From NCBI GenBank assembly GCA_963851085.1, contig CAWKNX010000005.1:325494-389493 (forward strand): DNA of 64,000 nucleotides. Direction: 5' to 3'. Source of the DNA: DATFVJ01 sp963851085 (GTDB taxonomy: Bacteria; Actinomycetota; Actinomycetes; Streptosporangiales; Streptosporangiaceae). Positions within the stretch are counted from its first letter, which is position 1. Each line of letters begins with the position of its first letter. The notes beneath the pieces were generated by a model. That model did no database searches and was not told where the DNA came from. It saw only the letters and a program-made list of their open reading frames with translations. Positions 45,671-53,249 of this stretch are shown one piece after another. The position numbers and the translations under genes were made by a program.

Positions 45671-45693
45671 TGGCCCTACGACTTGTAGGGCCA
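45671..45693. repeat. 9-bp inverted repeat
   Basis: TGGCCCTAC-GACTT-GTAGGGCCA, a stable hairpin with a 5-nt loop, 57 bases from the tRNA-Val 3' end. Possibly a terminator. Confidence 0.5.
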
Positions 45694-45749
45694 CTCCTAG
45701 GGTTCAGGACCCTCATTGCGCGGGAAACCCGCTCTGACCTGCACTAACG

Positions 45750-45796
45750 TGGTGGGCGATACTGGTATCGAACCAGTGGCCTCTACCGTGTCAAGG
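45750..45796 (-). tRNA. 3' half of a tRNA-Val (GAC) gene, likely attachment site
   Basis: On the minus strand: CC then anticodon loop TTGACAC, 3' anticodon stem GGTAG, variable loop AGGCC, T-arm ACTGG-TTCGATA-CCAGT, acceptor ATCGCCC, ACCA. Upstream bases (AATACACATTTG) do not continue the 5' half. It lies about 160 bases from the integrase 3 start, the same spacing as the tRNA-Met scar to integrase 2. Not a functional tRNA gene. Confidence 0.85.
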
Positions 45797-45917
45797 CAAA
45801 TGTGTATTCCTGGTTAATGGCGTAGAGGTAGCCATTCAGGGTATAAATGTGCAGGTGGAGGCGGTTATTTGCTGTCGTTTGAGACTGGCTGATGTTCAAT
45901 AGTGCCGCCAAATCTCA

Positions 45918-45937
45918 CGGTCAAACTACGGTCAAAC
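45918..45937. other. Direct repeats before integrase 3
   Basis: CGGTCAAAC occurs at 45918-45926 and 45929-45937, an 11-bp period (about one helical turn), 20-40 bases before the integrase start and 120-190 bases from the tRNA scar. Candidate arm-type integrase or excisionase binding sites. Confidence 0.45.
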
Positions 45938-45957
45938 GATCAAGGTTGGCGAGCGTC

Positions 45958-47295
45958 ATGGGGTACTCACGCAAGCGGGCTGACCAGGACGGCAAGCCGC
46001 GGTACACCGCGTACTACTGGGACGTGCGCGGCCGCGAATGCTCGGCCGGGACGTTCCCGCGGAAGAAGGACGCGGACCGCGCGTGGCAGGCCGCCGAGGC
46101 CAAGGTGGCCGAGGGCCGCGCTACTGACCTGCGGCGCGGCCGTCAGCAGTTCGGGCAGTACGTGACGCAGACGTGGCTGCCCAACCACGTCATGGAGCTG
46201 AGCACGCGGCAGAGCTACACCTATGTGATCAACAAGCACATCCTGCCGGAGTTCCGGTCGCTCCCGATGATCGAGATTATGCCGGCGACGGTCCGGGATT
46301 TCGTTCGCAAGATGCAGAACGGCGGCGCATCGTGGCACACGATCGACAAGTGCCGCACCATTCTCAGTGCGATCTTCACCACTGCGCTCAGCGATCAGAT
46401 CATCTTCCTGCACCCGTGCAAGGGCGTGAAGGTTCCGCCGACCCCGAGCAAGCCGCTCGTCATCGTCACGCCCGAGCAGTTCGACGCGATCCACCAGGCG
46501 CTGCCGGACGCGGCGACGCGCCTCATGGTCGAGACGGCAATCGAGAGCGGCCTGCGCTGGGGCGAGCTTGCCGAGCTGCGCGCCGGGGATCTCGACCTCA
46601 CGACGAGGATCCTGACGGTGAGCCGCACGGTCGTTGAGCTTGACCCGAAGTTTCATCCCGAGGGTGGCCGGTTCCTGGTCAAGCCGTATCCGAAGAACAC
46701 CAAGTTCCGGCGCTTCAAGCTCAGCGCCCCGGTCGTCGCGCGGATCGCCGTTCATGTCCGCGAGCGGCATCTCGGCACCGACGATCTGCTGTTCACCGCA
46801 TCCGCCGAGCCCGCGCCGCGCCTGGTCGTGTTGTCCGATCCCGACACCCTCGGCCGTACGGAGCCGAACCGCGCTGGACGGCGCTACCAGCACGGCACGC
46901 TGACCGGTTACTCCTTGGGCGGGTACCACTGCCAGCACTGCAAGGCCGCATACGCCCACTACCGGGCAGCCCGCCGCGCCAACGGCAAGGACGATCCGCG
47001 CCCGGGGCGCACGCTCGACACGGATGGTCACATCCCGCGCGGCTGGTTCCGCGAACATGTCTGGAAACGCGCGCTTGCCTCAGCAGGTATCGACCGGCGT
47101 GTCCGGATGCACGACCTGAGACACGCACATGCGTCCTGGCTGCTGTCCGGCGGCGCCGACCTCCAGGTCGTCAAGGACAGACTCGGCCACGGCAGCCTCC
47201 GAACCACCGAGAAGTACCTGCACACCCTCCCCGACGCCGACGAGACCGCGCTAGAAGCCCTCTCCAAGATCAGGAATCGTGTGCTCCCAGGCTGA
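45958..47295 (+). CDS. Tyrosine recombinase (integrase 3), intact
   Basis: 445 residues from ATG 45958 (the frame is open from 45892, without a site). Arm domain RYTAYYWDVRGRECSAGTF, core-binding domain ILSAIFTTALSDQIIFLHPC, box I ESGLRWGELAELRAGDL, an inserted motif HGTLTGYSLGGYHCQHCKAA with YRAARRANGKDD, box II MHDLRHAHASWLLSGG, and the Tyr box LGHGSLRTTEKYLHTLPD. All catalytic residues (Arg, HxxR, His, Tyr) are present. It probably inserts an element into the tRNA-Val 3' end next to it. It shares its architecture with integrases 1 and 2. Confidence 0.92.
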   Translation: MGYSRKRADQDGKPRYTAYYWDVRGRECSAGTFPRKKDADRAWQAAEAKVAEGRATDLRRGRQQFGQYVTQTWLPNHVMELSTRQSYTYVINKHILPEFRSLPMIEIMPATVRDFVRKMQNGGASWHTIDKCRTILSAIFTTALSDQIIFLHPCKGVKVPPTPSKPLVIVTPEQFDAIHQALPDAATRLMVETAIESGLRWGELAELRAGDLDLTTRILTVSRTVVELDPKFHPEGGRFLVKPYPKNTKFRRFKLSAPVVARIAVHVRERHLGTDDLLFTASAEPAPRLVVLSDPDTLGRTEPNRAGRRYQHGTLTGYSLGGYHCQHCKAAYAHYRAARRANGKDDPRPGRTLDTDGHIPRGWFREHVWKRALASAGIDRRVRMHDLRHAHASWLLSGGADLQVVKDRLGHGSLRTTEKYLHTLPDADETALEALSKIRNRVLPG

Positions 47296-47312
47296 AGACG
47301 CCGGCAAACCCG

Positions 47313-47774
47313 CTAGTTGGCCCGAATCTGCGCCCAGATCACCTTGCCAGCCCAGCCAGGAACAACGTCCCAGTTCCAGCGTTCGCAGAGTGCGTCTACG
47401 AGCATCAGGCCCCGGCCGCCTTCCTCATCGGGCTCAGCATGCTTGGCCGTGGGCGCTCCGGGGCTCCGGTCCCACACCTGGACCAGGACGAGTACTCGGT
47501 CCGACCACAGCCGCAGATGGACAACGGGCAGGCCGGATAGATCATCGTCATACCTGGGCAGTCCGTCCGGGCCGGTTGAGGCGCGGATCGCGTTGGTCGT
47601 TAGCTCCGAGACCACCAGCTCGACGGTCTCGGCCACGGCGGCGAGGCCCCATTCGTACATCACGTTGCGGGCATGAAGCCGGGCGCACCCGACGGCGGGC
47701 GGCAAGGCGCCCAGTACCAGGGCGCTCGACAGCGGCCAGGTTGTGCTCACTTGTGCTGTCGGCTGGCCGTTCAC
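47313..47774 (-). CDS. HATPase_c anti-sigma-type ATP-binding protein
   Basis: 153 residues. The GHKL ATPase boxes are visible: N-box ETVELVVSELTTNAIRAS, G1 VQVWDRSPGAPT, and G2 EEGGRGLMLVDALCERW. There is no histidine phosphoacceptor domain, so it is of the RsbW/SpoIIAB-like type abundant in actinomycetes, thought to bind or phosphorylate small regulatory partners. The start overlaps the stop of the 98-residue gene (ATGA), and a 58-residue gene precedes that. The three form one tightly coupled operon. Confidence 0.88.
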   Translation of the reverse strand: MNGQPTAQVSTTWPLSSALVLGALPPAVGCARLHARNVMYEWGLAAVAETVELVVSELTTNAIRASTGPDGLPRYDDDLSGLPVVHLRLWSDRVLVLVQVWDRSPGAPTAKHAEPDEEGGRGLMLVDALCERWNWDVVPGWAGKVIWAQIRAN

Positions 47775-48067
47775 GACGGCCCGGCAATACCGCTTGGCCT
47801 CCGCGAGCGTTCACGTAGCTCAGCGTCAAGTTGGCGTTCGGCTTGTTTCAGTTCGGCACAGAGCTGGCGAGCCGACGCCGCCCTCACCCAGAACAGCGCT
47901 GCCTGAGGATAAGGGAGGAAGCCGTACCGAACGCGGACGGCCGTCCACTGACCTTGCCTGGGCATCCAGATAGCCCATTCCGGGAACCGCCGTAGCAGGG
48001 CGCCTAAGAAAGTGATGTTGGCCTCAATGGCGTGGCGAACATGTTGGCTGGTCGCCGTGCTCGTCAT
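47771..48067 (-). CDS. Hypothetical protein, 98 residues, in HATPase operon
   Basis: Overlaps its neighbours by 4 bases at each end. Contains RFPEWAIWMPRQGQWTAVRV and then RYGFLPYPQAALFWVRAASA, followed by a charged C-terminal helix (CAELKQAERQLDAELRERSR). Trp-rich core, no known domain. Similar small proteins are commonly found beside single-domain HATPase genes in streptomycete-like genomes, so a partner role is plausible but unproven. Confidence 0.75.
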   Translation of the reverse strand: MTSTATSQHVRHAIEANITFLGALLRRFPEWAIWMPRQGQWTAVRVRYGFLPYPQAALFWVRAASARQLCAELKQAERQLDAELRERSRRPSGIAGPS

Positions 48068-48240
48068 GACCGCACCTGCCGTGAGTTACCCCGAACGATC
48101 TGCGTCGGCAATGCCGACGTCGTAGCCAGGCGCAGGACCACCACGACCGGCCAGGGAACGGCATGTGCTCCGGCGATCTGGTAAACGCGCTCAGGGAACG
48201 TGCCGTTTGGGGCGGGTAGTGGGCACAGCGGCTCCGTCAT
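48064..48240 (-). CDS. Hypothetical protein, 58 residues, in HATPase operon
   Basis: Probable ATG 48240 (an earlier in-frame start at 48282 is possible): MTEPLCPLPAPNGTFPERVY, then HAVPWPVVVVLRLATTSALP. The stop overlaps the next gene (ATGA). The PNGTFPERVYQIAGAHAVPW core looks like a small folded domain, but I do not recognise a family. First gene of the HATPase operon. Confidence 0.6.
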   Translation of the reverse strand: MTEPLCPLPAPNGTFPERVYQIAGAHAVPWPVVVVLRLATTSALPTQIVRGNSRQVRS

Positions 48241-48323
48241 GGGCGGATACCGTAGGCGCGGCATCCCGTGACATCTGTGCACGGCGTGCGGCCCTCCCGC
48301 CGTGCGGGTTGGAACGGCCGTTG

Positions 48324-48343
48324 ACCCGCACGTTTGTGCGGGT
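48324..48343. terminator. Hairpin terminator after the XRE gene
   Basis: ACCCGCAC-GTTT-GTGCGGGT, 8-bp perfect arms with a 4-nt loop, five bases downstream of the minus-strand stop at 48348. It separates the XRE/flavoprotein operon from the HATPase operon. Confidence 0.65.
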
Positions 48344-48347
48344 TGGG

Positions 48348-49568
48348 TCAGATCACCCCAGCCCGGTGAGCCAGCGGACGCAGTTGTGGCGTGCTGGCGC
48401 GGTGTTCCCTGCGCAGCAACAGAGCCAGCAGCTCATGGGTGACAGTGTCGTAGCGGACCAGCTGCGGGGCGCTGCGCTCAGCATCCAGCAGCATGTTCAC
48501 GGCCGCTGCGTCGTGGCGTTGCTGGGAGTACGCGCGGGCCAGGTCGAGGCTGACCTGACTGCGTCGGCCCGCCAGGCCCTCGGGAAGCCGGCCCACGTCG
48601 AGGGTGCCGCCGGTGTCCACAGCGGTACCAGCGTCGCCGAACGCGACGGCGGTCGAGATCTGGTGGATGCGGACGTTGGTGGGGCCGAACGCGGTCCAAT
48701 GGTCGTTGCGATCTCCACCGAGCCGGCTCGCGATGCGCTGAGCCGTTGCAAGGGACCGATCGGCGGCCGCGCGGTCGAACTCGGCGGCGGCCGCGAGCGC
48801 GCCGGCTAGGTGCAGGCTTCCCACGACCGACAGCCGCTCCGGGTCACTGTCGGGGGTGGAGCGTTCCAAGGCAGCGGCGGCACCGGTCACCAGATCACGT
48901 GCCTGCGTAGTGTGCTTGCGCCGGACAAATACATGCGCGAGCCGGAACGCCGACACTGCTGCCAGCAGCCCACCCTCCGCGTGCTCGGCAGCATTCACCG
49001 CCCGGTCCGCGGCTGTCCACGCCAGACTGGTCTCTCCGACACGGCTCAGCACCATGGTCGTCGCCTGGTATATCTCTGCGCGCACGATGCTTACCGCGCC
49101 CGAGTCCCGGCGCGGGCACGTCCGCGCCGCAATCTCCACGCCGCGGATCAGGGTCGGCAGCATCCGCCCGGCTTCGTCGTAGCGAGCCGCCTGATAGGTG
49201 CGGTTCACCTGCTGCACCCCCAGCCGAAGGCGCTCCAGATCGGGTGGGTGCTCGGCGGTTTCGGTGCTGATCACCGATTCGAGTGCATCGTAGGCCATCA
49301 TGGCCCGCTCGATCTCGCGGGACGCCGTGTAACCGGACATATGCGGATCGATTGATGCTTTCCCGGTCAGCTCCGCGACATCGACGCGCAGAACCTCCGC
49401 CAAGGACGTGAGCACGTTGTGACTGTCAACCTGGCGCAGGCCGCGCTCGACCTGGGATAGCCAGCTCTCCGAGCGGCCGACTAATCCCGCGAGCGCCGCC
49501 TGGGACAGCCCACGACGCCGCCGCGCCCGCGCGATCCGCCGCCCGCGTGCTGAAGCGTCCACCATCAA
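48348..49568 (-). CDS. XRE-family HTH regulator with TPR-like C-terminus
   Basis: 406 residues. N-terminal HTH: RIARARRRRGLSQAALAGLV, then GRSESWLSQVERGLRQVDSH (residues 9-50). The remainder is helical repeats (YDEAGRMLPTLIRGVEIAAR; AFRLAHVFVRRKHTTQARDL; VSLDLARAYSQQRHDAAAVN), as in the TPR-type regulators of streptomycetes. The start overlaps the flavoprotein stop (ATGA), so it is the second gene of that operon. This pairing with a flavoprotein recurs in actinomycetes. Confidence 0.88.
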   Translation of the reverse strand: MMVDASARGRRIARARRRRGLSQAALAGLVGRSESWLSQVERGLRQVDSHNVLTSLAEVLRVDVAELTGKASIDPHMSGYTASREIERAMMAYDALESVISTETAEHPPDLERLRLGVQQVNRTYQAARYDEAGRMLPTLIRGVEIAARTCPRRDSGAVSIVRAEIYQATTMVLSRVGETSLAWTAADRAVNAAEHAEGGLLAAVSAFRLAHVFVRRKHTTQARDLVTGAAAALERSTPDSDPERLSVVGSLHLAGALAAAAEFDRAAADRSLATAQRIASRLGGDRNDHWTAFGPTNVRIHQISTAVAFGDAGTAVDTGGTLDVGRLPEGLAGRRSQVSLDLARAYSQQRHDAAAVNMLLDAERSAPQLVRYDTVTHELLALLLRREHRASTPQLRPLAHRAGVI

Positions 49569-50113
49569 TCCCTCCCGGCCGCGCCGACTCCCGTCACACG
49601 ATGCAATTCATCGAGCACTTTCTGCCAGGATGGCATGCGTTCCTGCGGTAGCGCGTCCGGGTCGAACAGAACACACACCCCCATGCCGCGCAGTAGATCG
49701 AGGCTCCGCCCGAACGCCACATGCCGAGCGAGGGCATCCTTGACCAAGGGGACCGCGAGAATCGGCACCCCCACACCCATGAGCTCGCACAGCAGCCCGG
49801 TGGCGAACGTGTCCGTGATCCCGGCCGCCCACTTGTTCACCGTGTTGAAGGTTGCCGGTGCCACCACCACCGCGTCCGCGATGGGCAACTCATCCGGCTC
49901 ATCCGGCATGCGGAAACCCGTCCGCACCCGATCCCCGGTCATCTCGGCCAACTGGCCGGTATCGATGAACCGCTCACCCATAGGCGTAGCGATAACGCGC
50001 ACAACCCATCCCGCACCCTGCGCGAGCCCGATGAACTTGCCCACCCTGGATGCGGCCGGGGCGGCGCAAACCACCACGTACAACACACCCCGAGGCTGGC
50101 TGCTCGCGTTCAT
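49565..50113 (-). CDS. Flavoprotein of the HFCD (PPC decarboxylase-like) family
   Basis: 182 residues from ATG 50113, MNASSQPRGVLYVVVCAAPA; an in-frame start at 50227 would add 38 poorly conserved residues. FMN-binding motifs: the first loop (CAAPAASRVG), VVVAPATFNTVNKWAAGITD (PxTxNTxxKxAxGxxD, characteristic of the family), then VPILAVPLVKDALARHVAFG. Other members decarboxylate peptidyl or phosphopantothenoyl cysteine. This branch, paired with XRE regulators, has no known reaction. It leads a two-gene operon with the XRE gene. Confidence 0.88.
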   Translation of the reverse strand: MNASSQPRGVLYVVVCAAPAASRVGKFIGLAQGAGWVVRVIATPMGERFIDTGQLAEMTGDRVRTGFRMPDEPDELPIADAVVVAPATFNTVNKWAAGITDTFATGLLCELMGVGVPILAVPLVKDALARHVAFGRSLDLLRGMGVCVLFDPDALPQERMPSWQKVLDELHRVTGVGAAGRD

Positions 50114-50187
50114 CAACCGCGAGCGTAGCCGTTCGCCTGCGGGAGACGATTCCTCAGAAAACCTAACCGAGCCGGCCAGCGGTCCGA

Positions 50188-50268
50188 TCACTTCGTCAGC
50201 CTTGAGTAAGCCAGGTAACCCAGACACGATCCGATACTGAAGAAGGCGATCGTGTCCACGGTCTTCAC
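50188..50268 (-). CDS. Possible 26-residue membrane peptide
   Basis: GTG 50268 would encode VKTVDTIAFFSIGSCLGYLA then YSRLTK, one hydrophobic helix. There is no clear ribosome-binding site, and it lies upstream of the flavoprotein gene on the same strand. Confidence 0.25.
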   Translation of the reverse strand: MKTVDTIAFFSIGSCLGYLAYSRLTK

Positions 50269-50476
50269 GCCGCGTGTTCGATCGGCTGAGGGCTGGGAGG
50301 TGGGCACTGCTCTGCGGCCACAGCCCGGCCAGCGGGCGGCCGTATGAGGGCTGGCGGCAGATCCGCCGCTGGCAAAAGGGGCCGGTTTGTGCTCCGGCGG
50401 CCGCCCGGCATTGGGCAGCGATCGCGCTCCGATCAGTAAATCTGTCGCGTCAGCGAGCACGGCGGCGGTTCCTTGG

Positions 50477-50587
50477 TCATCCCTCGGGTGTCAGCGAGCG
50501 CTCGCCCGCGTGTTCGGCAGCGAGGTACTCGTGCGCGAGGCGCACCGCCGTCGCGCCGTCACCGACGGTGTAAGCAACCCGCTTCAT
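50477..50587 (-). CDS. Possible 36-residue small protein
   Basis: ATG 50587 encodes MKRVAYTVGDGATAVRLAHE, then YLAAEHAGERSLTPEG and a TGA that overlaps a following ATG. The amino-acid pattern looks protein-like (helix with charged residues), but no family or ribosome-binding site is evident. Confidence 0.35.
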   Translation of the reverse strand: MKRVAYTVGDGATAVRLAHEYLAAEHAGERSLTPEG

Positions 50588-50678
50588 GGAACGGCGCGCG
50601 CAGCCCGGGAGCGCATCGCAGTCCGCGCTGGCCGGCGAGGACCGCCTCCCATGGGGAACGCATAGAGAGGAACTGATC

Positions 50679-51041
50679 ATGATCACCAAGCAAAGCGTAA
50701 AGCTCTCACGTAGCCTCGTGGGCAAGCAGACCCACAACCTGCAAGACTACGGCGCGCGCAAGCTTGCCGCGGCCGTCAACCTGGCCACCTGGGAGGAGCG
50801 CATGTCCGCCCAGGCCAGGGCGCGAGAGGCCGGGCGGTTCCCGCCGGACAAGCTCGGCGACAGGATTGATCCTTACAACGAGATGATCAGGGCGCATCGT
50901 GGCCGGATCGCTCATACCTTCGACAGCCACTGCAAGTGTGCCTGCCGTGCCGTGGAGCACGACGAGGAGGAGTGTCGAATGCGCTCGGGCATCTACGTTT
51001 GGATATGCCGGAGATGCGGCCAGTACCGCCGTGAATATTGA
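50679..51041 (+). CDS. Hypothetical protein with Cys-rich zinc-ribbon-like C-terminus
   Basis: 120 residues from ATG 50679 (AGAGAGGAACTG upstream; the frame is open from 50586). The N-terminal half is basic and helical (SVKLSRSLVGKQTHNLQDYG, then ARKLAAAVNLATWEERMSAQ). The C-terminus has HCKCAC, EEECR and ICRRCGQYRR, enough Cys/His for a zinc ribbon. No family recognised. Alone on the plus strand between two minus-strand operons. Confidence 0.65.
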   Translation: MITKQSVKLSRSLVGKQTHNLQDYGARKLAAAVNLATWEERMSAQARAREAGRFPPDKLGDRIDPYNEMIRAHRGRIAHTFDSHCKCACRAVEHDEEECRMRSGIYVWICRRCGQYRREY

Positions 51042-51142
51042 GAGAACGGTTCCTGAGAGCGGGTGGCCGCCGCAACCTTTGCGAGCACGGGTTCGTTACC
51101 CACGACTACCTTGCAAGCAGAGTCGGTCGATGTGCGATGCTG

Positions 51143-51328
51143 CTAACACGGATGCTGACAACGCCAGTGGATGATCTCGGATATGCCCGGACTGGCCCCG
51201 CCAGCGAGGCTGGGGGGACCGGTCAGGGCCTCAGCTCGGGGGAGTGCGGTTTTCTCAGCTTCGATAGCGTGGTCGATGTCAGCGGCGCCGAGCATCGTCA
51301 TATCGCCGCGCTCGTTCACGGCCGTCAT
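51143..51328 (-). CDS. Possible 61-residue protein
   Basis: ATG 51328: MTAVNERGDMTMLGAADIDH, then AIEAEKTALPRAEALTGPPS, ending at 51143. The composition is protein-like, but there is no clear ribosome-binding site. It lies downstream of, and on the same strand as, the propeller protein gene, and the open frame continues upstream. Confidence 0.3.
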   Translation of the reverse strand: MTAVNERGDMTMLGAADIDHAIEAEKTALPRAEALTGPPSLAGGASPGISEIIHWRCQHPC

Positions 51329-51441
51329 GATCTTGGCCCGCCGCCTGTGGGGTTCCGCGGGATCCTCTGGCGGGTAACTCTTGTCACTGAAGACCGCGAA
51401 CTCTTCTTCGGTATCTGCGGCGGCTCGCGGGCCCGGGCGCG

Positions 51442-52611
51442 TCACCCCAGGAGGCCGAATGTCGGTTCCGGGACCTTCTGGCAGCGCCCGGCGGGGAGGT
51501 CGCACACGATGGCGGCGATCGTCTGTTCGGTGCTGTCCTTCAGCTTCCCCAGCAGGTGCGTCGGGTCGAGTCCGAGGAACACAGGGGGGCGCAGGTAGAC
51601 GCCCGCCGGCATGAGGGTGGCGTGCCGGGTCAAGGTGGCGACGTCGACGGCGACACCGTCCACTATCATCCAGGACCCGTCCGACGACAGCGCCACGACC
51701 GGCTGGACGTTCTCGGTGACGGTACCGCCGCTGGAATCCTGGTACGTCCGCTGCGTGATGCAGCCGAAGGTCGCCGTTCGGAAGGCCGACCCGAGGTCGA
51801 TGACGCGCAGGCAGCCGGCCTCGCGGACCAGCAGCAGGTTGCCCGCCACTCCTTCGAGCTGTTGCGGGTGCTGGACTTCCCGGCCGTCCAGCGACCTGAC
51901 CGCGAATCCGCCCCCCTTGTCGATCAGGATCCCGGCCTGGACCCACCCGGCCAGGCTGGACCAGGCAGGCTGGTCGAAGTGGGTCACCTCGCGCACGGTC
52001 GCCAAGTCGACGACATGGACGGTGTTCGGGTGACGCTCCTCGGCACCGGCCTGCAGCCATGCGACATACCGCATCGAGGGGTCGGTGGCGACGCCGCCCA
52101 TCGAGGCGTGCCCGATCCGAACCAGGCGGCCGCCCGGCCTCAGCAGATCGAGATACGAGACGACGTACTGGTCGCTGTAGCCGCCGACCTGGTTCGCCGT
52201 CATCAACGTCGCGACGAGGCCAAGTGGAGTGCGCGACCAGTAGGACAGTTGGATGGTGTCGGCGGGCACCGGGACCCGGTGTCCGCGCTCGGCGAGCAGG
52301 AAGTGGCCCTGCCGCCCGGACAGGGTCGGGACGTCGGGCATCGGAGCCTTGGGCAGGGTTGCCGCCCAGGCTCTCAAATCCTGGTCTGTGAGCGTGCGTG
52401 GCGCGGAGGCCGAGCCCGTCGGCGAGGGCGTCGGCGACGTCGAGACGGGTGCCGGCGGCGCTTCGGTGTGCTGGGAGCCTCGGGTAGAGGCGACCACGAC
52501 GACCGTGAGCACGACGACTACCGGAGCGGCCGCGGCCGCGATGACGTTTCGGCACCTGTGCCGGCGCGTCGGCCGATCGCTCGGGGGTTTGCTGGGACTG
52601 ATGCCAGCCAT
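51442..52611 (-). CDS. Membrane-anchored beta-propeller-like protein
   Basis: 389 residues from ATG 52611 (the frame is open to 52743). Cytoplasmic basic start (SDRPTRRHRCR), one transmembrane helix (NVIAAAAAPVVVVLTVVVVA, about 24-43), a Pro/Ser/Thr-rich linker, then an extracellular domain with repeated strand motifs: MRYVAWLQAGAEERHPNTVH, VVDLATVREVTHFDQPAWSS, GGGFAVRSLDGREV, LVREAGCLRVIDLGS, VVALSSDGSWMIVDGVAVDV. The pattern resembles a degenerate WD/TolB-like propeller. Two spaced Cys residues may form disulfides. Likely a surface protein; function unknown. Confidence 0.75.
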   Translation of the reverse strand: MAGISPSKPPSDRPTRRHRCRNVIAAAAAPVVVVLTVVVVASTRGSQHTEAPPAPVSTSPTPSPTGSASAPRTLTDQDLRAWAATLPKAPMPDVPTLSGRQGHFLLAERGHRVPVPADTIQLSYWSRTPLGLVATLMTANQVGGYSDQYVVSYLDLLRPGGRLVRIGHASMGGVATDPSMRYVAWLQAGAEERHPNTVHVVDLATVREVTHFDQPAWSSLAGWVQAGILIDKGGGFAVRSLDGREVQHPQQLEGVAGNLLLVREAGCLRVIDLGSAFRTATFGCITQRTYQDSSGGTVTENVQPVVALSSDGSWMIVDGVAVDVATLTRHATLMPAGVYLRPPVFLGLDPTHLLGKLKDSTEQTIAAIVCDLPAGRCQKVPEPTFGLLG

Positions 52612-53249
52612 CGCCGTCCTCCCTTCCGGCAAGGACGCCGCCGCGGTGAAAGCCCTCGGAGCCAGGACGTGCGGCAGCAACCCCAGACGGCCTTGCGCAC
52701 CAAGCCTCCGGAACGCTGCCGCGTATAGGGGCCGCGCCGACAAGGAGCACCCTCGCGAGCACTTGCCCGATTACTCTGACCGCATCACTTCCACGCACCC
52801 GGCGCCAGGTGCCAACGTCCGCAATAGTGACAACCAGGGTGCGGCGCTGCGACCGCCGGCTGCGACGTCGCTGGGCGGCCGCCAGATCAAGATCGGGTAC
52901 GGCACCGACTGTCCAGATCGGCCATTATGTGGCCTGAAGGGCTGCGGCGATCGAAGATCACCCACATGGCTGATGAGTGGACGTGTGTTACGCGGGCATC
53001 AATATTCGTTCCCGCCTGTACCTATCGACAATCTTCGCCCGTGCCGCTGGCCGTGGAACTGCACTGCCGCAGGCGCACAGAGTGGAGCCTGCGGCGCACG
53101 TGATTCGGAGGGGGCTACCTCGGCTGATCGGCCCAGCTCCGGGGAAGGCATTCATTGCGCGGGCTATCAGGCGGGTGGGGTTACCCTCTTTTAGTGTGCG
53201 GCTGATCGGATTGCCGCTCACCGGGTTCCGCCCGGCGACGGGGAGGCGA
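52612..53249. other. Intergenic region, no gene recognised
   Basis: About 640 bases between the divergent propeller and LAL genes. The last 60 bases match the region before LAL copy 1. The frame of the LAL gene is open back to 52977, but without a ribosome-binding site. Confidence 0.5.

Larger units (their letters stand above)
44883..45749. other. Palindrome-rich intergenic region
   Basis: About 870 bases without a confident gene, containing three strong inverted repeats (45247-45284, 45537-45599, 45671-45693) and ending at the tRNA-Val scar. Open frames present are short and lack ribosome-binding sites. Confidence 0.55.

Noticed and set aside
51143..52798. A 551-codon minus-strand frame overlapping the propeller gene in another frame
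   Set aside because: The shorter frame at 51442-52611 has a clear start, membrane helix and strand pattern. Only the last 61 codons of the longer one might be coding.
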